Origin: Flavobacterium johnsoniae
GTDB taxonomy: Bacteria > Bacteroidota > Bacteroidia > Flavobacteriales > Flavobacteriaceae
Assembly (NCBI RefSeq): GCF_030388325.1
Contig: NZ_CP103794.1
Location: forward strand, 4,216,001 to 4,280,000
DNA: 64,000 bases
Direction: 5' to 3'
Below are positions 33,677-42,574 of the stretch, piece by piece. The position numbers were made by a program, and so were the translations under genes. The stretch's first letter is position 1, and each line of letters starts with the position of its first letter. Below the pieces are notes generated by a model. The model was not told the DNA's origin. It did not search any database and saw nothing but the letters and a program-made list of their open reading frames with translations.

Positions 33677-34417
33677 TTAATTTTCGAGTGAATTTAATAT
33701 TTCAGCAATGTGAATGGTTTTGATTCTGCTTTTTTGTCTTTTCAGAATTCCGTCCAAATGCATTAAGCAAGACATATCTCCACCTGTAATATAATCCACA
33801 TCATGACTTTCGTGATCTTTAATACGATCTTGTCCCATTTTTACAGAAACCGCTTCTTCGGTTACGCAGAAAGTTCCGCCAAAACCACAACATTCGTCTT
33901 TTCTCGTAAGAGCAACTAAATCAAGACCTTCTATATTGTGTAATAATTGTTCTGGTTTAGAAAAAAATGGAGCGTTCAATTCAGACATCTGCGAAAGCTT
34001 TAATCCGCGTTGACCGTGACAGCTCACGTGCATTCCCACTTTAAACGGAAATCTTCCGTCGATATGATCGATTTTTAAAACGTCTGTAATAAATTCTGTA
34101 AGTTCATAAACTGTATTTCGTATTGCTGTTGCCTTCTCTTCTTGTTTTTCGTCGTGCAAATGGTCTTTTACATGCAAAACACAACTTCCAGAAGGACAAA
34201 CTATATAATCAAATCCAGAAAAATTGGCAATGAAATTAGCATCGCAACCTTTAGTTAAATGTGCATAACCGCTATTTGCCATAGGTTGTCCGCAACAGGT
34301 TTGTCCCATCGGAAATTCGACATCACAACCTAATTTTTGAAGTAATTCGTAGGTTGCAATTCCTACTTTTGGATAAAATTGGTCGACATAACAAGGTATA
34401 AAAAGTCCAATTTTCAT
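33677..34417 (-). CDS. lutA: LutA, CCG-domain Fe-S oxidoreductase subunit
   Basis: A 246-residue protein with two CCG domains: FPMGQTCCGQPMANSGYAH and KDECCGFGGTFCVTEE (read from the minus strand). This is the LutA/YkgE layout. The start is ATG 34417 (MKIGLFIPCYVDQFYP), the family's usual beginning; the frame runs open 23 codons upstream without family resemblance. First of lutABC, 95 bases after the rhamnose kinase gene, so probably read with the rhamnose genes. Confidence 0.93.
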   Translation of the reverse strand: MKIGLFIPCYVDQFYPKVGIATYELLQKLGCDVEFPMGQTCCGQPMANSGYAHLTKGCDANFIANFSGFDYIVCPSGSCVLHVKDHLHDEKQEEKATAIRNTVYELTEFITDVLKIDHIDGRFPFKVGMHVSCHGQRGLKLSQMSELNAPFFSKPEQLLHNIEGLDLVALTRKDECCGFGGTFCVTEEAVSVKMGQDRIKDHESHDVDYITGGDMSCLMHLDGILKRQKSRIKTIHIAEILNSLEN

Positions 34418-34512
34418 GTTGTAGTATTTAGTGTGTTGTTCATTCGGCGTATAAAGTAAAAATGTAAAAAATACGTTTCTCAGCAAATTTACAACATACA
34501 GACCGTTTTTAC

Positions 34513-35874
34513 CTAATGTTTATAGAATTTCAAGTCAATTAAATCGTTCTGAATTGGTTTCGGATTCCAATTTTGATGAATTGCCAACGCCGCGCCCAAT
34601 GCACTCGCCTGCGCCATCGAAGCCGCATAAACCTCTACATCTGGAAACGCTTCTGCCAATAAATTCATGTAAATGGAATTTTTACTGAATCCGCCATCTA
34701 CAAAAATCTTTTTTACCGGACTATTATGAATGACCAAATTGGTAGAAAAAACCTGTTGTTCAACCAAATCCAACATTAATTGATGATAAGCAGTTTCGTA
34801 ATCTTTATAATGAGAAAGGTCTCTTTTTTGAAAAGGACATTCTTTCAAAATATCAAAATTGTACTTTTTAGGATAAATGATTTGAAAATTAAGCGCTCTT
34901 AAATTGGCTACTATTTTCTTGTCAAAATAAACTTCTTTGTACGCGTCGACCGGAACATTAAAATACTCAGCCAAACGTTTAGTCTGCATTTCATGTTCGT
35001 TTCCTGCAAATAAACGTGCTGCTTTTACCGGTTTTTCGGTGTATTGCATATAACAAAGACAATCGTTTTGCGATTCGTCAAATGTTAAAGGTTTATTATT
35101 GAACGGATTTAGAGAAATACTCCAAGTTCCTGTAGACAACAAGACAAATGGTTCAGTAAAATTGATAGTGTACGGAATAATTGCCGATGAACTATCGTGA
35201 AGACCAACTCCAACGGCAAGATTTTCACGAGTCATAATTACATCTTTTCCAAAATGAATTGGCGGTATTTTTTCTGAAATACCTTCTTCTTTCAGCCATT
35301 TATGGTATTTCATTTTTTTGAAATTCCACATATTGGTATGGCAGCCAATACTCGTAATATCCGCGTAAGCTTCATTCGTTAAAAGAAAACTTAGAAACTG
35401 AGGTAAGTGCAGACAGTATTTTACCTTTTCAAATATTTCAGGTTTTTCTTCTTTTAAGCGATAAATCTGCATTCCAGAATTTAAACTGCCCAAAACTGGA
35501 GAAGCTGTTTTTACAGCAAACTTTTTTTCTCCTTTGTATTTTTCGTAGAATTGAGTTTTTAATTCCTCTGGATAATCTTTTAAATAATTATACAGAGGAG
35601 TTAAAATTTTTCCGTTTTCGTCAATATAAACAAAACTGGCTCCGTAAGTGCTAAAATTGATTGCTTTTAAAACATAATCATTAAGCTCTTTTATTTCAGA
35701 TAATCGGTCTAAAATCCAGTTTTTAAGTACTTCGATATCTTCACACGGAAATCCATCTTCGTCTTTGGTTTCCTCTAGATTAACAGATTTCTCCCAGACA
35801 ATTTTATAATTTTCGTTAAATAAAAAAACCTTTTTGTTTGTTTTACCAATATCAAAAATCGCAACTACATTCAT
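34513..35874 (-). CDS. FGGY-family sugar kinase, probable rhamnulokinase
   Basis: A 453-residue sugar kinase starting at ATG 35874 (MNVVAIFDIGKTNKKVFLF, the phosphate-1 loop). Also seen: FSTYGASFVYID, a SSAIIPYTIN segment, LLSTGTWSISLNPF and the C-terminal adenosine motif VDGGFSKNSIYMNLLAEAF. The gene lies between rhamnose isomerase and lutA, so L-rhamnulose is the expected substrate (to rhamnulose 1-phosphate). It is not of the classical E. coli RhaB type, and fuculokinase or xylulokinase activity cannot be excluded by sequence. Confidence 0.85.
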   Translation of the reverse strand: MNVVAIFDIGKTNKKVFLFNENYKIVWEKSVNLEETKDEDGFPCEDIEVLKNWILDRLSEIKELNDYVLKAINFSTYGASFVYIDENGKILTPLYNYLKDYPEELKTQFYEKYKGEKKFAVKTASPVLGSLNSGMQIYRLKEEKPEIFEKVKYCLHLPQFLSFLLTNEAYADITSIGCHTNMWNFKKMKYHKWLKEEGISEKIPPIHFGKDVIMTRENLAVGVGLHDSSSAIIPYTINFTEPFVLLSTGTWSISLNPFNNKPLTFDESQNDCLCYMQYTEKPVKAARLFAGNEHEMQTKRLAEYFNVPVDAYKEVYFDKKIVANLRALNFQIIYPKKYNFDILKECPFQKRDLSHYKDYETAYHQLMLDLVEQQVFSTNLVIHNSPVKKIFVDGGFSKNSIYMNLLAEAFPDVEVYAASMAQASALGAALAIHQNWNPKPIQNDLIDLKFYKH

Positions 35875-35884
35875 TTTTTTTAAT

Positions 35885-35945
35885 TGTAAATTGTTAATTA
35901 TCAATTGTCAATTAATGCTTTATAATTAACAATTAATAATTCATA
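35885..35945. repeat. AT-rich palindromic repeat between isomerase and kinase genes
   Basis: A run of ATTGTTAATTATCAATTGTC-like words pairs with TAATTAACAATTAATAATTC. It is low complexity and imperfect, probably a weaker member of the intergenic inverted-repeat class. Confidence 0.4.
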
Positions 35946-35946
35946 A

Positions 35947-37221
35947 TTATAATCCAGTTGCCATTGTTTTTAAACCTCTTTCTTCGATAAGATTTTGTCT
36001 TACTTGAAGCGAACGATATAATGCTACAGGGTTTAAAGCTGCTCCAGAACGTAAACGAGCTTCTGCAACTAACGCGCGAACATCTGTACGGAATGCATTT
36101 TGAAGAATTTCCTGTGCTTTTACCACATCATTTTCTTCTTGAGCTTGTTCTAATGCTTTTCTGTCAACAGAAAGTGCCTGAGCGTACGCAATCATAATCG
36201 CTTCAACAGATTGCAATAAATCTTCTAAAGGATCTTTAATGTTGTGAGAAGCATCAATCATCCAACCTAAATCTTTGGCATGATTCATTCCTCTTGCATC
36301 CATTCCTTCTACTAATTCATTAAAAATCAAGAATAATTGATATGGTTTTAATGCTCCAGCAGTTAAATCGTCGTCTCCGTATTTTGAATCGTTAAAATGG
36401 AAACCTCCTAATTTATTGTCCATTAATAAAATAGAAACAATTTGTTCGATGTTTGCGTTCGGCAAATGATGCCCTAAATCAACAAGTGTTTTTGCTTTGT
36501 CTCCTAATTTTTGAACATAAGAATACGATTGTCCCCAATCTGCAACTGTAGTAGAATAAAAATTAGGTTCAGCACATTTGTATTCTAAAAATAATTTCCA
36601 GTTTGAAGGCAATGCATCATAGATTTCTTCTAAACTTTCTAATGTATTTTGGTATGCTTTTCTGAAGTTTAATTGTCCAGGAAAATTAGAACCATCTGCC
36701 AACCAAACTGTTAAAGATTCAGATCCTAATTCGATTCCGTGTTTAATAACTTCTATGTTATGAGCGATTGCTTGTTTACGAACGGCTTTATTTACGTTTT
36801 GCAAAGAACCGTATTTGTAAGTATGCTCCGCGCTTGCCTGATCTTGAAAAGTATTTGAGTTCATAGCATCGAACTTCAATCCGTGCTGCCCCGCCAATGT
36901 TTTGATTGCTCCATAATTGCTTGGAATATCCCAAGGAATATGAAGTGAAATCGCGCCAGAAGCATTGTTTAATTTGTGAAGCAAACCAACATCTTCGATT
37001 TTTTCTTCAATAGAACGAGGTTCTCCTCCTCCAGCGAAACGTCCGAATCTTGTTCCTCCAGTTCCTAAAGCCCAAGATGGAATTGCAATTTGAAAATCGA
37101 TTAATTTTTGAATTATCGCTTCTGTATTATTTATTTCTGAAGCTGTAAAAACAAGCTTACTTTCGTGTTTTTTAATTAAATCTTCGTTATGAGATTCGAT
37201 GTGGTTTGATCCGATTAACAT
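35947..37221 (-). CDS. rhaI: L-rhamnose isomerase (RhaI type)
   Basis: A 424-residue TIM-barrel isomerase resembling the Pseudomonas stutzeri-type rhamnose isomerase, about 430 residues, not the E. coli RhaA type. Metal and substrate residues lie in SLTVWLADGSNFPGQ, LFLEYKCAEPNFYS, LVDLGHHLPNANIEQI and GGFHFNDSKYGDDD. It converts L-rhamnose to L-rhamnulose. Third in the minus-strand rhamnose cluster, after a 428-base gap. Confidence 0.9.
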   Translation of the reverse strand: MLIGSNHIESHNEDLIKKHESKLVFTASEINNTEAIIQKLIDFQIAIPSWALGTGGTRFGRFAGGGEPRSIEEKIEDVGLLHKLNNASGAISLHIPWDIPSNYGAIKTLAGQHGLKFDAMNSNTFQDQASAEHTYKYGSLQNVNKAVRKQAIAHNIEVIKHGIELGSESLTVWLADGSNFPGQLNFRKAYQNTLESLEEIYDALPSNWKLFLEYKCAEPNFYSTTVADWGQSYSYVQKLGDKAKTLVDLGHHLPNANIEQIVSILLMDNKLGGFHFNDSKYGDDDLTAGALKPYQLFLIFNELVEGMDARGMNHAKDLGWMIDASHNIKDPLEDLLQSVEAIMIAYAQALSVDRKALEQAQEENDVVKAQEILQNAFRTDVRALVAEARLRSGAALNPVALYRSLQVRQNLIEERGLKTMATGL

Positions 37222-37317
37222 AGTTATTGATATTTTAATAGAGTTTACAAGGTATAAATTTTATACGTTTAGTATATTTTTTTAACACATAATGCCACAG
37301 TTTTAGTGCCGAAATTT

Positions 37318-37445
37318 TTGACGCTGATTTTACGGATTCGCTATCGCGAAGACGCGAAAAAAAACGGATTTTAAAAAAAGATAATTAAAAAAAATCTGTG
37401 TCAATCGGCGTTTTCGCGATAGCGAATCCATCTCATCCGCGTTCT
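37318..37445. repeat. Intergenic inverted repeat (GCGATAGCGAATC word), copy 2
   Basis: Arms 37318-37356 (TGACGCTGATTTTACGGATT...) and 37405-37445 (...GCGATAGCGAATCC...) are imperfect complements around GGATTCGCTATCGCGAA. This is the same element as 14847-15090, more than 22 kb away and beside an unrelated gene. Confidence 0.8.
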
Positions 37446-37566
37446 ATGATTTTCATATGTTTAATATTTTTCAACTTAAAAATTTTATACAAACCAAACT
37501 CTGGTTGTACTTCACTTTTTTGTTAAGTTTTCTTTGTTAAAGCGAATTGTTATATGCTAAAAAAAT

Positions 37567-37596
37567 CTAACGTTCGAAAGAATTCGAACGCTAGAC
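37567..37596 (-). terminator. Palindrome after the rhamnose aldolase gene
   Basis: TCTAACGTTCGAA-AGAA-TTCGAACGCTAGA, a 13-pair stem with one mismatch, 54 bases beyond the stop codon at 37650. On the minus strand it is followed by a T-rich run, so it can act as a terminator. Confidence 0.65.
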
Positions 37597-37649
37597 CACA
37601 AAAAACCACTTTTGCTTAAACAAACTTATATAAAAAACCTAAACAATCT

Positions 37650-39791
37650 TTATCTATAAAAGCCCATTGCTACGCCACCGTCTACGTTTAATGCGTTTCC
37701 TGTAGATTTACCAAGTAAACCTCCAACAAAAGCATAACAAGCATTAGCAATATCATCAGGCAATATGATTTCATTTAACAACGTACGTTTTGCATAGTAA
37801 GCCGGAAGTTCTTCAACCGTAACTCCGTATGCTTTTGCACGACCTTCTGCCCAACCTCCAGACCAAATGTTTGAGTCTGAAATTACTGCATCAGGATTTA
37901 CTGTGTTTACACGAATTTTATCTGCTCCAAGTTCTGCAGCCATTAAACGTGTTAAGTGCGCTTGAGCCGCTTTAGCCGAACCATAACCAGGGTTATTTGG
38001 ACCAGCAACAACAGCATTTTTAGAAACGATATTTACTATATCTCCTCCAAAACCTTGTTTGCGCATTACTTCGATTCCGGCTTTAGAAACAATAAATTGT
38101 CCTTTTACCAAGATATCGTACAATCTATCCCACTCTTCTAAAGTGTGTTCTGCGATAGATTTTGAAATACTGATTCCAGCATTATTTACCACAATGTCAA
38201 CACCTCCAAAAGCTAAAGAAGCTTCGTCTAATGCTTTTTCTGTACTTACCTCGTCAGTAACATTCAATAAAGTGCTAGAAACGGCATCTTTACCAAATGC
38301 TTTTGTAAATTCAGCAGTTGCACCTTCTAAACGCTCTTCGTTAATATCATTAATAACAACACAAGCACCTTCTTGAGCAAATTTCTTAGCGATAGCTTTA
38401 CCAATTCCGCCCGCAGAACCAGTAATTAAAGCAACTCTTCCAGATAATGCTTTTGGTTTTGGCATACGCTGTAATTTAGCTTCTTCCAACAACCAATATT
38501 CAATGTCAAAAGCTTCTTGGTGAGGCAAAGAAGTGTACTCTGAAACTGCTTCAGCACCTTTCATTACATTTACAGCATTGATATAATATTCAGATGCTAA
38601 ACGTGCCATTGTTTTATCTTTAGCAAAAGTGAACATTCCAACTCCAGGATATAAAATCACAACTGGATTTGGGTCACGCATTGCTGGTGAATTTGATTTT
38701 TTACATGCATTGTAATAGTCTTTATACATTGCACGGTAAGCTTCGAAAGCAGGAGTTAATTTTGCTTTTATCGAATCAATATCTGATAAATCTTCGTTTG
38801 GATCTAATTCTAAAACTAAAGGACTGATTTTAGTTCTTAAAAAGTGATCTGGACAAGAAGTTCCTAATGGAGCTAATTTCGCTAAATCATTAGAATTAAT
38901 GAATTCCAAAACTCTTGCATCGTCTGTATAATGACCAATCATTTGACGTTCTGATGAACAGAAACCTCTCAAAATCGGCGCTACTTTTGTTGCTTTCAAT
39001 TTACGATCTGCTTCTGGAAGACTATCAATTTTCTTTCCTCCAAAAACTGGACGTTTTTTTCCGTAATTATCTTCTAAGTAAGTCGCACATTTCTCGATTA
39101 CTTCCAGCGTATTAATATAACTTTCAAACGCAGTATCTCCCCAAGTGAATAAACCGTGAGAACCTAACATGATTCCGCGTAGTTGTTTACCGTTTTGAGC
39201 CGCTTCTTCTAAACAAGCTCTTAATTGAAGACCAAGATCAAATCCTGGACGTTGCCAACCTACCCAACCGATTTCTCCGTTGAATAATTCTTCTGTGATT
39301 TTCTTTCCATCTTTCGCTGCAGCGATAGCAATTGCCGCATCTGGATGCAAGTGATCGATATGTTTGAAAGGAAGAAATCCGTGTAAAGGCGTATCAATAG
39401 AAGGCGCTTTTGAAGCCAAATCGAAAATACAGTGGTTGAATAATTCTACCATTTCGTCTTCAAACTCAATTCCTCTGTAAACGTTTTCAAGATTACGAAG
39501 TCTGTCCAAATACAAAGCTGCACAGCCAGATTTTGTCAATGTTCCAATATCTCCACCAGAACCTTTAATCCACATTACTTCTGAAGATTCTCCAGTTAAC
39601 GGATCTTTATCTGTGATTTTTACAGAAGTATTTCCTCCTCCATAATTAGTCAATCTTAAATCTGCTCCTAATAAATTAGAACGATAAATAAAAAGCGCTA
39701 CTTCATCACCCGCCAATTCTGCGGCTTTAGCATCATCCCAAAGGTAGCTTACATGCTTAAAATTTGTATTAATTGTTTTTGTATCCGACAT
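37650..39791 (-). CDS. Bifunctional rhamnulose-1-phosphate aldolase / short-chain dehydrogenase
   Basis: A 713-residue fusion. The N-terminal class II aldolase/adducin domain (about 20-390) has TNYGGGNTSVKI, DTPLHGFLPFKHIDHLHPD and MLGSHGLFTWGDT with its zinc histidines. The C-terminal SDR domain (about 445-710) has TGSAGGIGKAI, NIVSKNAVVAG and YGSAKAAQAHL, the catalytic Tyr-Lys pair. The aldolase makes DHAP and L-lactaldehyde; the SDR domain is thought to act on lactaldehyde, giving lactate. LutABC downstream would then take lactate to pyruvate. Follows rhaT by 27 bases. Confidence 0.92.
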   Translation of the reverse strand: MSDTKTINTNFKHVSYLWDDAKAAELAGDEVALFIYRSNLLGADLRLTNYGGGNTSVKITDKDPLTGESSEVMWIKGSGGDIGTLTKSGCAALYLDRLRNLENVYRGIEFEDEMVELFNHCIFDLASKAPSIDTPLHGFLPFKHIDHLHPDAAIAIAAAKDGKKITEELFNGEIGWVGWQRPGFDLGLQLRACLEEAAQNGKQLRGIMLGSHGLFTWGDTAFESYINTLEVIEKCATYLEDNYGKKRPVFGGKKIDSLPEADRKLKATKVAPILRGFCSSERQMIGHYTDDARVLEFINSNDLAKLAPLGTSCPDHFLRTKISPLVLELDPNEDLSDIDSIKAKLTPAFEAYRAMYKDYYNACKKSNSPAMRDPNPVVILYPGVGMFTFAKDKTMARLASEYYINAVNVMKGAEAVSEYTSLPHQEAFDIEYWLLEEAKLQRMPKPKALSGRVALITGSAGGIGKAIAKKFAQEGACVVINDINEERLEGATAEFTKAFGKDAVSSTLLNVTDEVSTEKALDEASLAFGGVDIVVNNAGISISKSIAEHTLEEWDRLYDILVKGQFIVSKAGIEVMRKQGFGGDIVNIVSKNAVVAGPNNPGYGSAKAAQAHLTRLMAAELGADKIRVNTVNPDAVISDSNIWSGGWAEGRAKAYGVTVEELPAYYAKRTLLNEIILPDDIANACYAFVGGLLGKSTGNALNVDGGVAMGFYR

Positions 39792-39818
39792 ATACTTTTA
39801 TATTATTTCTTGTATTAT

Positions 39819-40868
39819 TTATAATGAGTTACCAATTCCTACCAAAACGATCGCCAGCATAATAAGCCCGATTCCCCAGAAAAAAGTTCTTAATGTTTTT
39901 TTAGAAACTCCCTTCCATTCTTTCAAATAAAATCCCCAAAAGTTTGCTGTTAAAATAATGGTTGCCATGTGCAAAATCCACGAACTAGCTCCATTTCCTA
40001 ATTTGCTCTCTCCCATTCCGTAAAAGAAAAACTGTAGAAACCACATGGTTCCGGCAAGTGCAGAAAACAAAACATTTTTTGTTATCGGAGTAGATTTATC
40101 TGTATAATTTTTGATTGTTTTATTTTTAAAATTCAAATAAAGACACCAAATAAAGTTGGTAGTTAATCCTCCCCAAAGCAACACAACATAAGTTACATTG
40201 TTTTGAAATAACGGATTAGCTCCATTTATTACAGCTTGTTCTGCCATTGGTTTCCCTGCTTCAATTCCGTAATTAAAAAAGGAACTTAAAATTCCAGAGA
40301 TTACAGCTACAATTAGACCTTTTACTAAATTGAAATCTTTGTCTTTATCTTCATGACCTGTCGCAAAATCTTTCTCTTTCAGCATACCAGCTTTTCCAGA
40401 AATGGCAATTCCTAAAAGATAGACCACAACTCCCAACAAAACAATCTGACCGCCCGTATTAGTAAGCATGTGAGAAAATGAAATTTTACCTTCTGTTGGA
40501 ACAAAATCATAATATATTGAAGGAACTAAAGCTCCAAATGCAGAGCAGAATCCCAATGTAATTGAATTTCCTAGAGACATTCCCAGATAACGAACGCCTA
40601 AACCATAAGTTAAACCACCAACTCCCCAAATTAATCCCATCGAGTAAGTAAAGGTTTTTATTGATGGAGAAGCCGCTGCAATTATTTCACCAAAATGCGG
40701 AATCGTTAAGTAAGCTGCAACCGGAGGAACAATAAGCCAAGAGAAAAATCCTCCTACTAGCCAATAGCTTTCCCAAGCCCAATCTTTTACTTTTTTAAAA
40801 GGCATATAAAAACTACCTGAAGAAAATCCTCCGATAGAATGAAAAATGATTCCTAATAATGATTCCAT
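39819..40868 (-). CDS. rhaT: L-rhamnose/proton symporter
   Basis: A 349-residue inner membrane protein of the RhaT family with about ten membrane segments. Seen: the family opening GIIFHSIGGFSSGSFYMPFK, WAWESYWLVGGFFSWLIVPP, GLIWGVGGLTYGLGVRYLG and GNSITLGFCSAFGALVP. It brings L-rhamnose into the cytoplasm. First gene of the minus-strand rhamnose cluster, divergent from the GntR-type regulator. Confidence 0.93.
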   Translation of the reverse strand: MESLLGIIFHSIGGFSSGSFYMPFKKVKDWAWESYWLVGGFFSWLIVPPVAAYLTIPHFGEIIAAASPSIKTFTYSMGLIWGVGGLTYGLGVRYLGMSLGNSITLGFCSAFGALVPSIYYDFVPTEGKISFSHMLTNTGGQIVLLGVVVYLLGIAISGKAGMLKEKDFATGHEDKDKDFNLVKGLIVAVISGILSSFFNYGIEAGKPMAEQAVINGANPLFQNNVTYVVLLWGGLTTNFIWCLYLNFKNKTIKNYTDKSTPITKNVLFSALAGTMWFLQFFFYGMGESKLGNGASSWILHMATIILTANFWGFYLKEWKGVSKKTLRTFFWGIGLIMLAIVLVGIGNSL

Positions 40869-41213
40869 TTTATAGTTTTTGGTTTAAGGTTAGTTTGATA
40901 GTAATTTGGTTTTGTAAAATAATAGAATGTAAAAAAGAAAACTGTCCTGTACTATCCTTTACGGATTTCGTATTTTTTGTTAAATCTAAAGATTATTAGA
41001 AATAAGGACTTACAATTATTGGGTAAATAAATTTAAAATGGCTATTTTAGCAATCGATTTCGTAATTATTAATTATGCATTCTGGTTAAAATTTAGAAAT
41101 TATAAAAAAAAGATTACAAGCCTTATTAAATTCTCTTTTTTTCGAGTAAAATAGCAAAGCCACTAAAATTATTTTGCTTAAAGAGATTTTTTTAATAAAA
41201 GCTACAATTAAAA
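40869..41213. other. Divergent regulatory gap between rhaT and the GntR-type gene
   Basis: 345 AT-rich bases with no gene. A less AT-rich patch at about 40941-40968 (ACTGTCCTGTACTATCC) stands out and could be an operator for the adjacent GntR-type regulator, but symmetry is poor and I cannot confirm it. No clear TAnnTTTG promoter was found on either strand. Confidence 0.4.
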
Positions 41214-41249
41214 ATGAGTTTCGCTGAAATACGAAACAAATTTCCTCAA

Positions 41250-42296
41250 ATGAACATGATCAAACTTATTAAAATAGACGAAGATTCGAGAGTTCCTAAG
41301 TACAAACAAATTGTCGACTCTATTCTTCAGAACATCGCCAACGGGAATTTGAAAATCAATCAAAAAATTCCTTCTATAAATAGTTTTAGTGAAGAATTTT
41401 ATATGTCTCGCGATACGGTCGAAAAGGCATATAATATTTTAAAGGAAAGAAAAATCATTTCTTCTATTAGAGGAAAAGGTTATTATATAACCAGAACAAA
41501 GTTAGAATCTAAAGTCAATATTTTGTTTTTAACGAATAAACTGAGCTCGTATAAAATGAAAACATACAGCTCTTTTATTGATACTTTAGGCGCAAATGCA
41601 CATGTTGATCTTCAAATCTATCACTGCGACGAAACTTTGTTTTTGAATATTTTAGACAAATTTGAAGGTGCATATGATTATTACGTAATTACAACGCATT
41701 TTAAAACAGACGAATTAAAACATTTAAGCTTTACCGACGAAGTTGTAAATGCGATTAAAAATATTCCACAAGAAAAATTAGTTGTTTTAGACAATATTAA
41801 ATTAGGAACTGGTGATGAAGTAATTAAAATTTATCAGGATTTTGAAAATGATATTTATAATGCTTTAAAAGAAGGTCTTTCTAAAATATCAAAATACAAA
41901 CGTTTAATTTTAGTTTATCCAGATAAAGCGGTTTACCCATATCCGAGAAGAATTTTACACGGATTCAGAAAATTCTGCGTAGAACACGAAATTAACTTTG
42001 AAATTTTAAGTGAAGTTTATGATGATATGATTCTTAAAAAAGGTGATTTATTTATTACAATCGAAGAATCTGATCTGGTTAATTTAGTGAAACAGATTCG
42101 TGATGAAGAATATGTTTTAGGAAAAGAGATTGGCGTTATATCTTATAATGATACGCCGCTAAAAGAATTATTAGGTATTACAGTAATGTCTACCGATTTT
42201 AATATTATGGGAGAAACAGCTGCCAGAATGATCTTAAATAAAGAAAAAGGTCAGGTAAAAGTTCCTTTTAATTTTATTGATAGAAATTCTATTTAA
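41250..42296 (+). CDS. GntR-family regulator with periplasmic-binding-like effector domain
   Basis: A 348-residue regulator if started at ATG 41250; other in-frame ATGs are at 41214 and 41256. N-terminal GntR winged helix (VPKYKQIVDSILQNIANG, FSEEFYMSRDTVEKAYNIL, ISSIRGKGYYI); then a LacI-like effector domain (about 95-345; VNILFLTNKLSSY, GEVISYNDTP-like strand, MGETAARMILN). This two-part form is typical of sugar regulators in Bacteroidetes. Divergence from rhaT makes it the likely rhamnose-responsive regulator (inference). Confidence 0.85.
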   Translation: MNMIKLIKIDEDSRVPKYKQIVDSILQNIANGNLKINQKIPSINSFSEEFYMSRDTVEKAYNILKERKIISSIRGKGYYITRTKLESKVNILFLTNKLSSYKMKTYSSFIDTLGANAHVDLQIYHCDETLFLNILDKFEGAYDYYVITTHFKTDELKHLSFTDEVVNAIKNIPQEKLVVLDNIKLGTGDEVIKIYQDFENDIYNALKEGLSKISKYKRLILVYPDKAVYPYPRRILHGFRKFCVEHEINFEILSEVYDDMILKKGDLFITIEESDLVNLVKQIRDEEYVLGKEIGVISYNDTPLKELLGITVMSTDFNIMGETAARMILNKEKGQVKVPFNFIDRNSI

Positions 42297-42300
42297 AGAT

Positions 42301-42348
42301 ACAAAGTTACAGAGAAACAAAGTGACAAAGGTTTTTCTCTTTGCTGAT
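42301..42348. repeat. Half-copy of the GACAAAGG-type repeat
   Basis: ACAAAGTTACAGAGAAACAA and GTGACAAAGG after the GntR-type gene repeat the words of the element at 16301-16374, with only a short complementary TTCTCTTTG. It looks like a decayed member. Confidence 0.45.
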
Positions 42349-42363
42349 AATTTTTTCTATAAA

Positions 42364-42391
42364 AAAACCTCGTCTAATGACGAGGTTTTTT
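42364..42391. terminator. Bidirectional terminator between the GntR-type and H1-like genes
   Basis: AAAACCTCGTC-TAAT-GACGAGGTTTTTT, a perfect 11-pair stem with A and T flanks between convergent genes. Confidence 0.88.
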
Positions 42392-42397
42392 GTGGTA

Positions 42398-42574
42398 TTA
42401 TTTTTTTGATTCTTCGATAGAAACTTTTCTGAACTCTTTTAAAAGTTTTTCAATTTCTAAAGTAGCTTTACGTGCTCTTGGACCTGCAGCTTTAATTCCT
42501 TTTTCAGTTAAAGATTCAGCTTCTGCTTTAAATGTTTCAATTTCGGCGTTGATTTTTACTAATAAATCTTTCAT
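42398..42574 (-). CDS. Histone H1-like small basic protein (Hc1 family)
   Basis: A 58-residue protein (MKDLLVKINAEIETFKAEAE ... EFRKVSIEESKK) that would be overlooked beside the longer frame on the other strand. Helical, lysine-rich, with the central GIKAAGPRARKATLEIEKL stretch of Bacteroidetes Hc1/histone H1-like proteins, which bind DNA and are abundant. It has its own near-perfect promoter and a terminator 7 bases past the stop, so it is a compact highly expressed single gene. Confidence 0.85.
   Translation of the reverse strand: MKDLLVKINAEIETFKAEAESLTEKGIKAAGPRARKATLEIEKLLKEFRKVSIEESKK

Larger units (their letters stand above)
37222..37649. other. Gap between rhamnose aldolase and isomerase genes
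   Basis: 428 bases without a gene. It holds an inverted repeat (37318-37445) and a strong palindrome (37567-37596). The rest is AT-rich with no promoter I can support. The palindrome may end or process the transcript after the aldolase gene, separating transport and cleavage genes from isomerase and kinase. Confidence 0.6.

Noticed and set aside
40941..40968. GntR-type operator near ACTGTCCTGTACTATCC
   Set aside because: Base composition stands out, but symmetry is too poor and there is no second copy in the window to support it.
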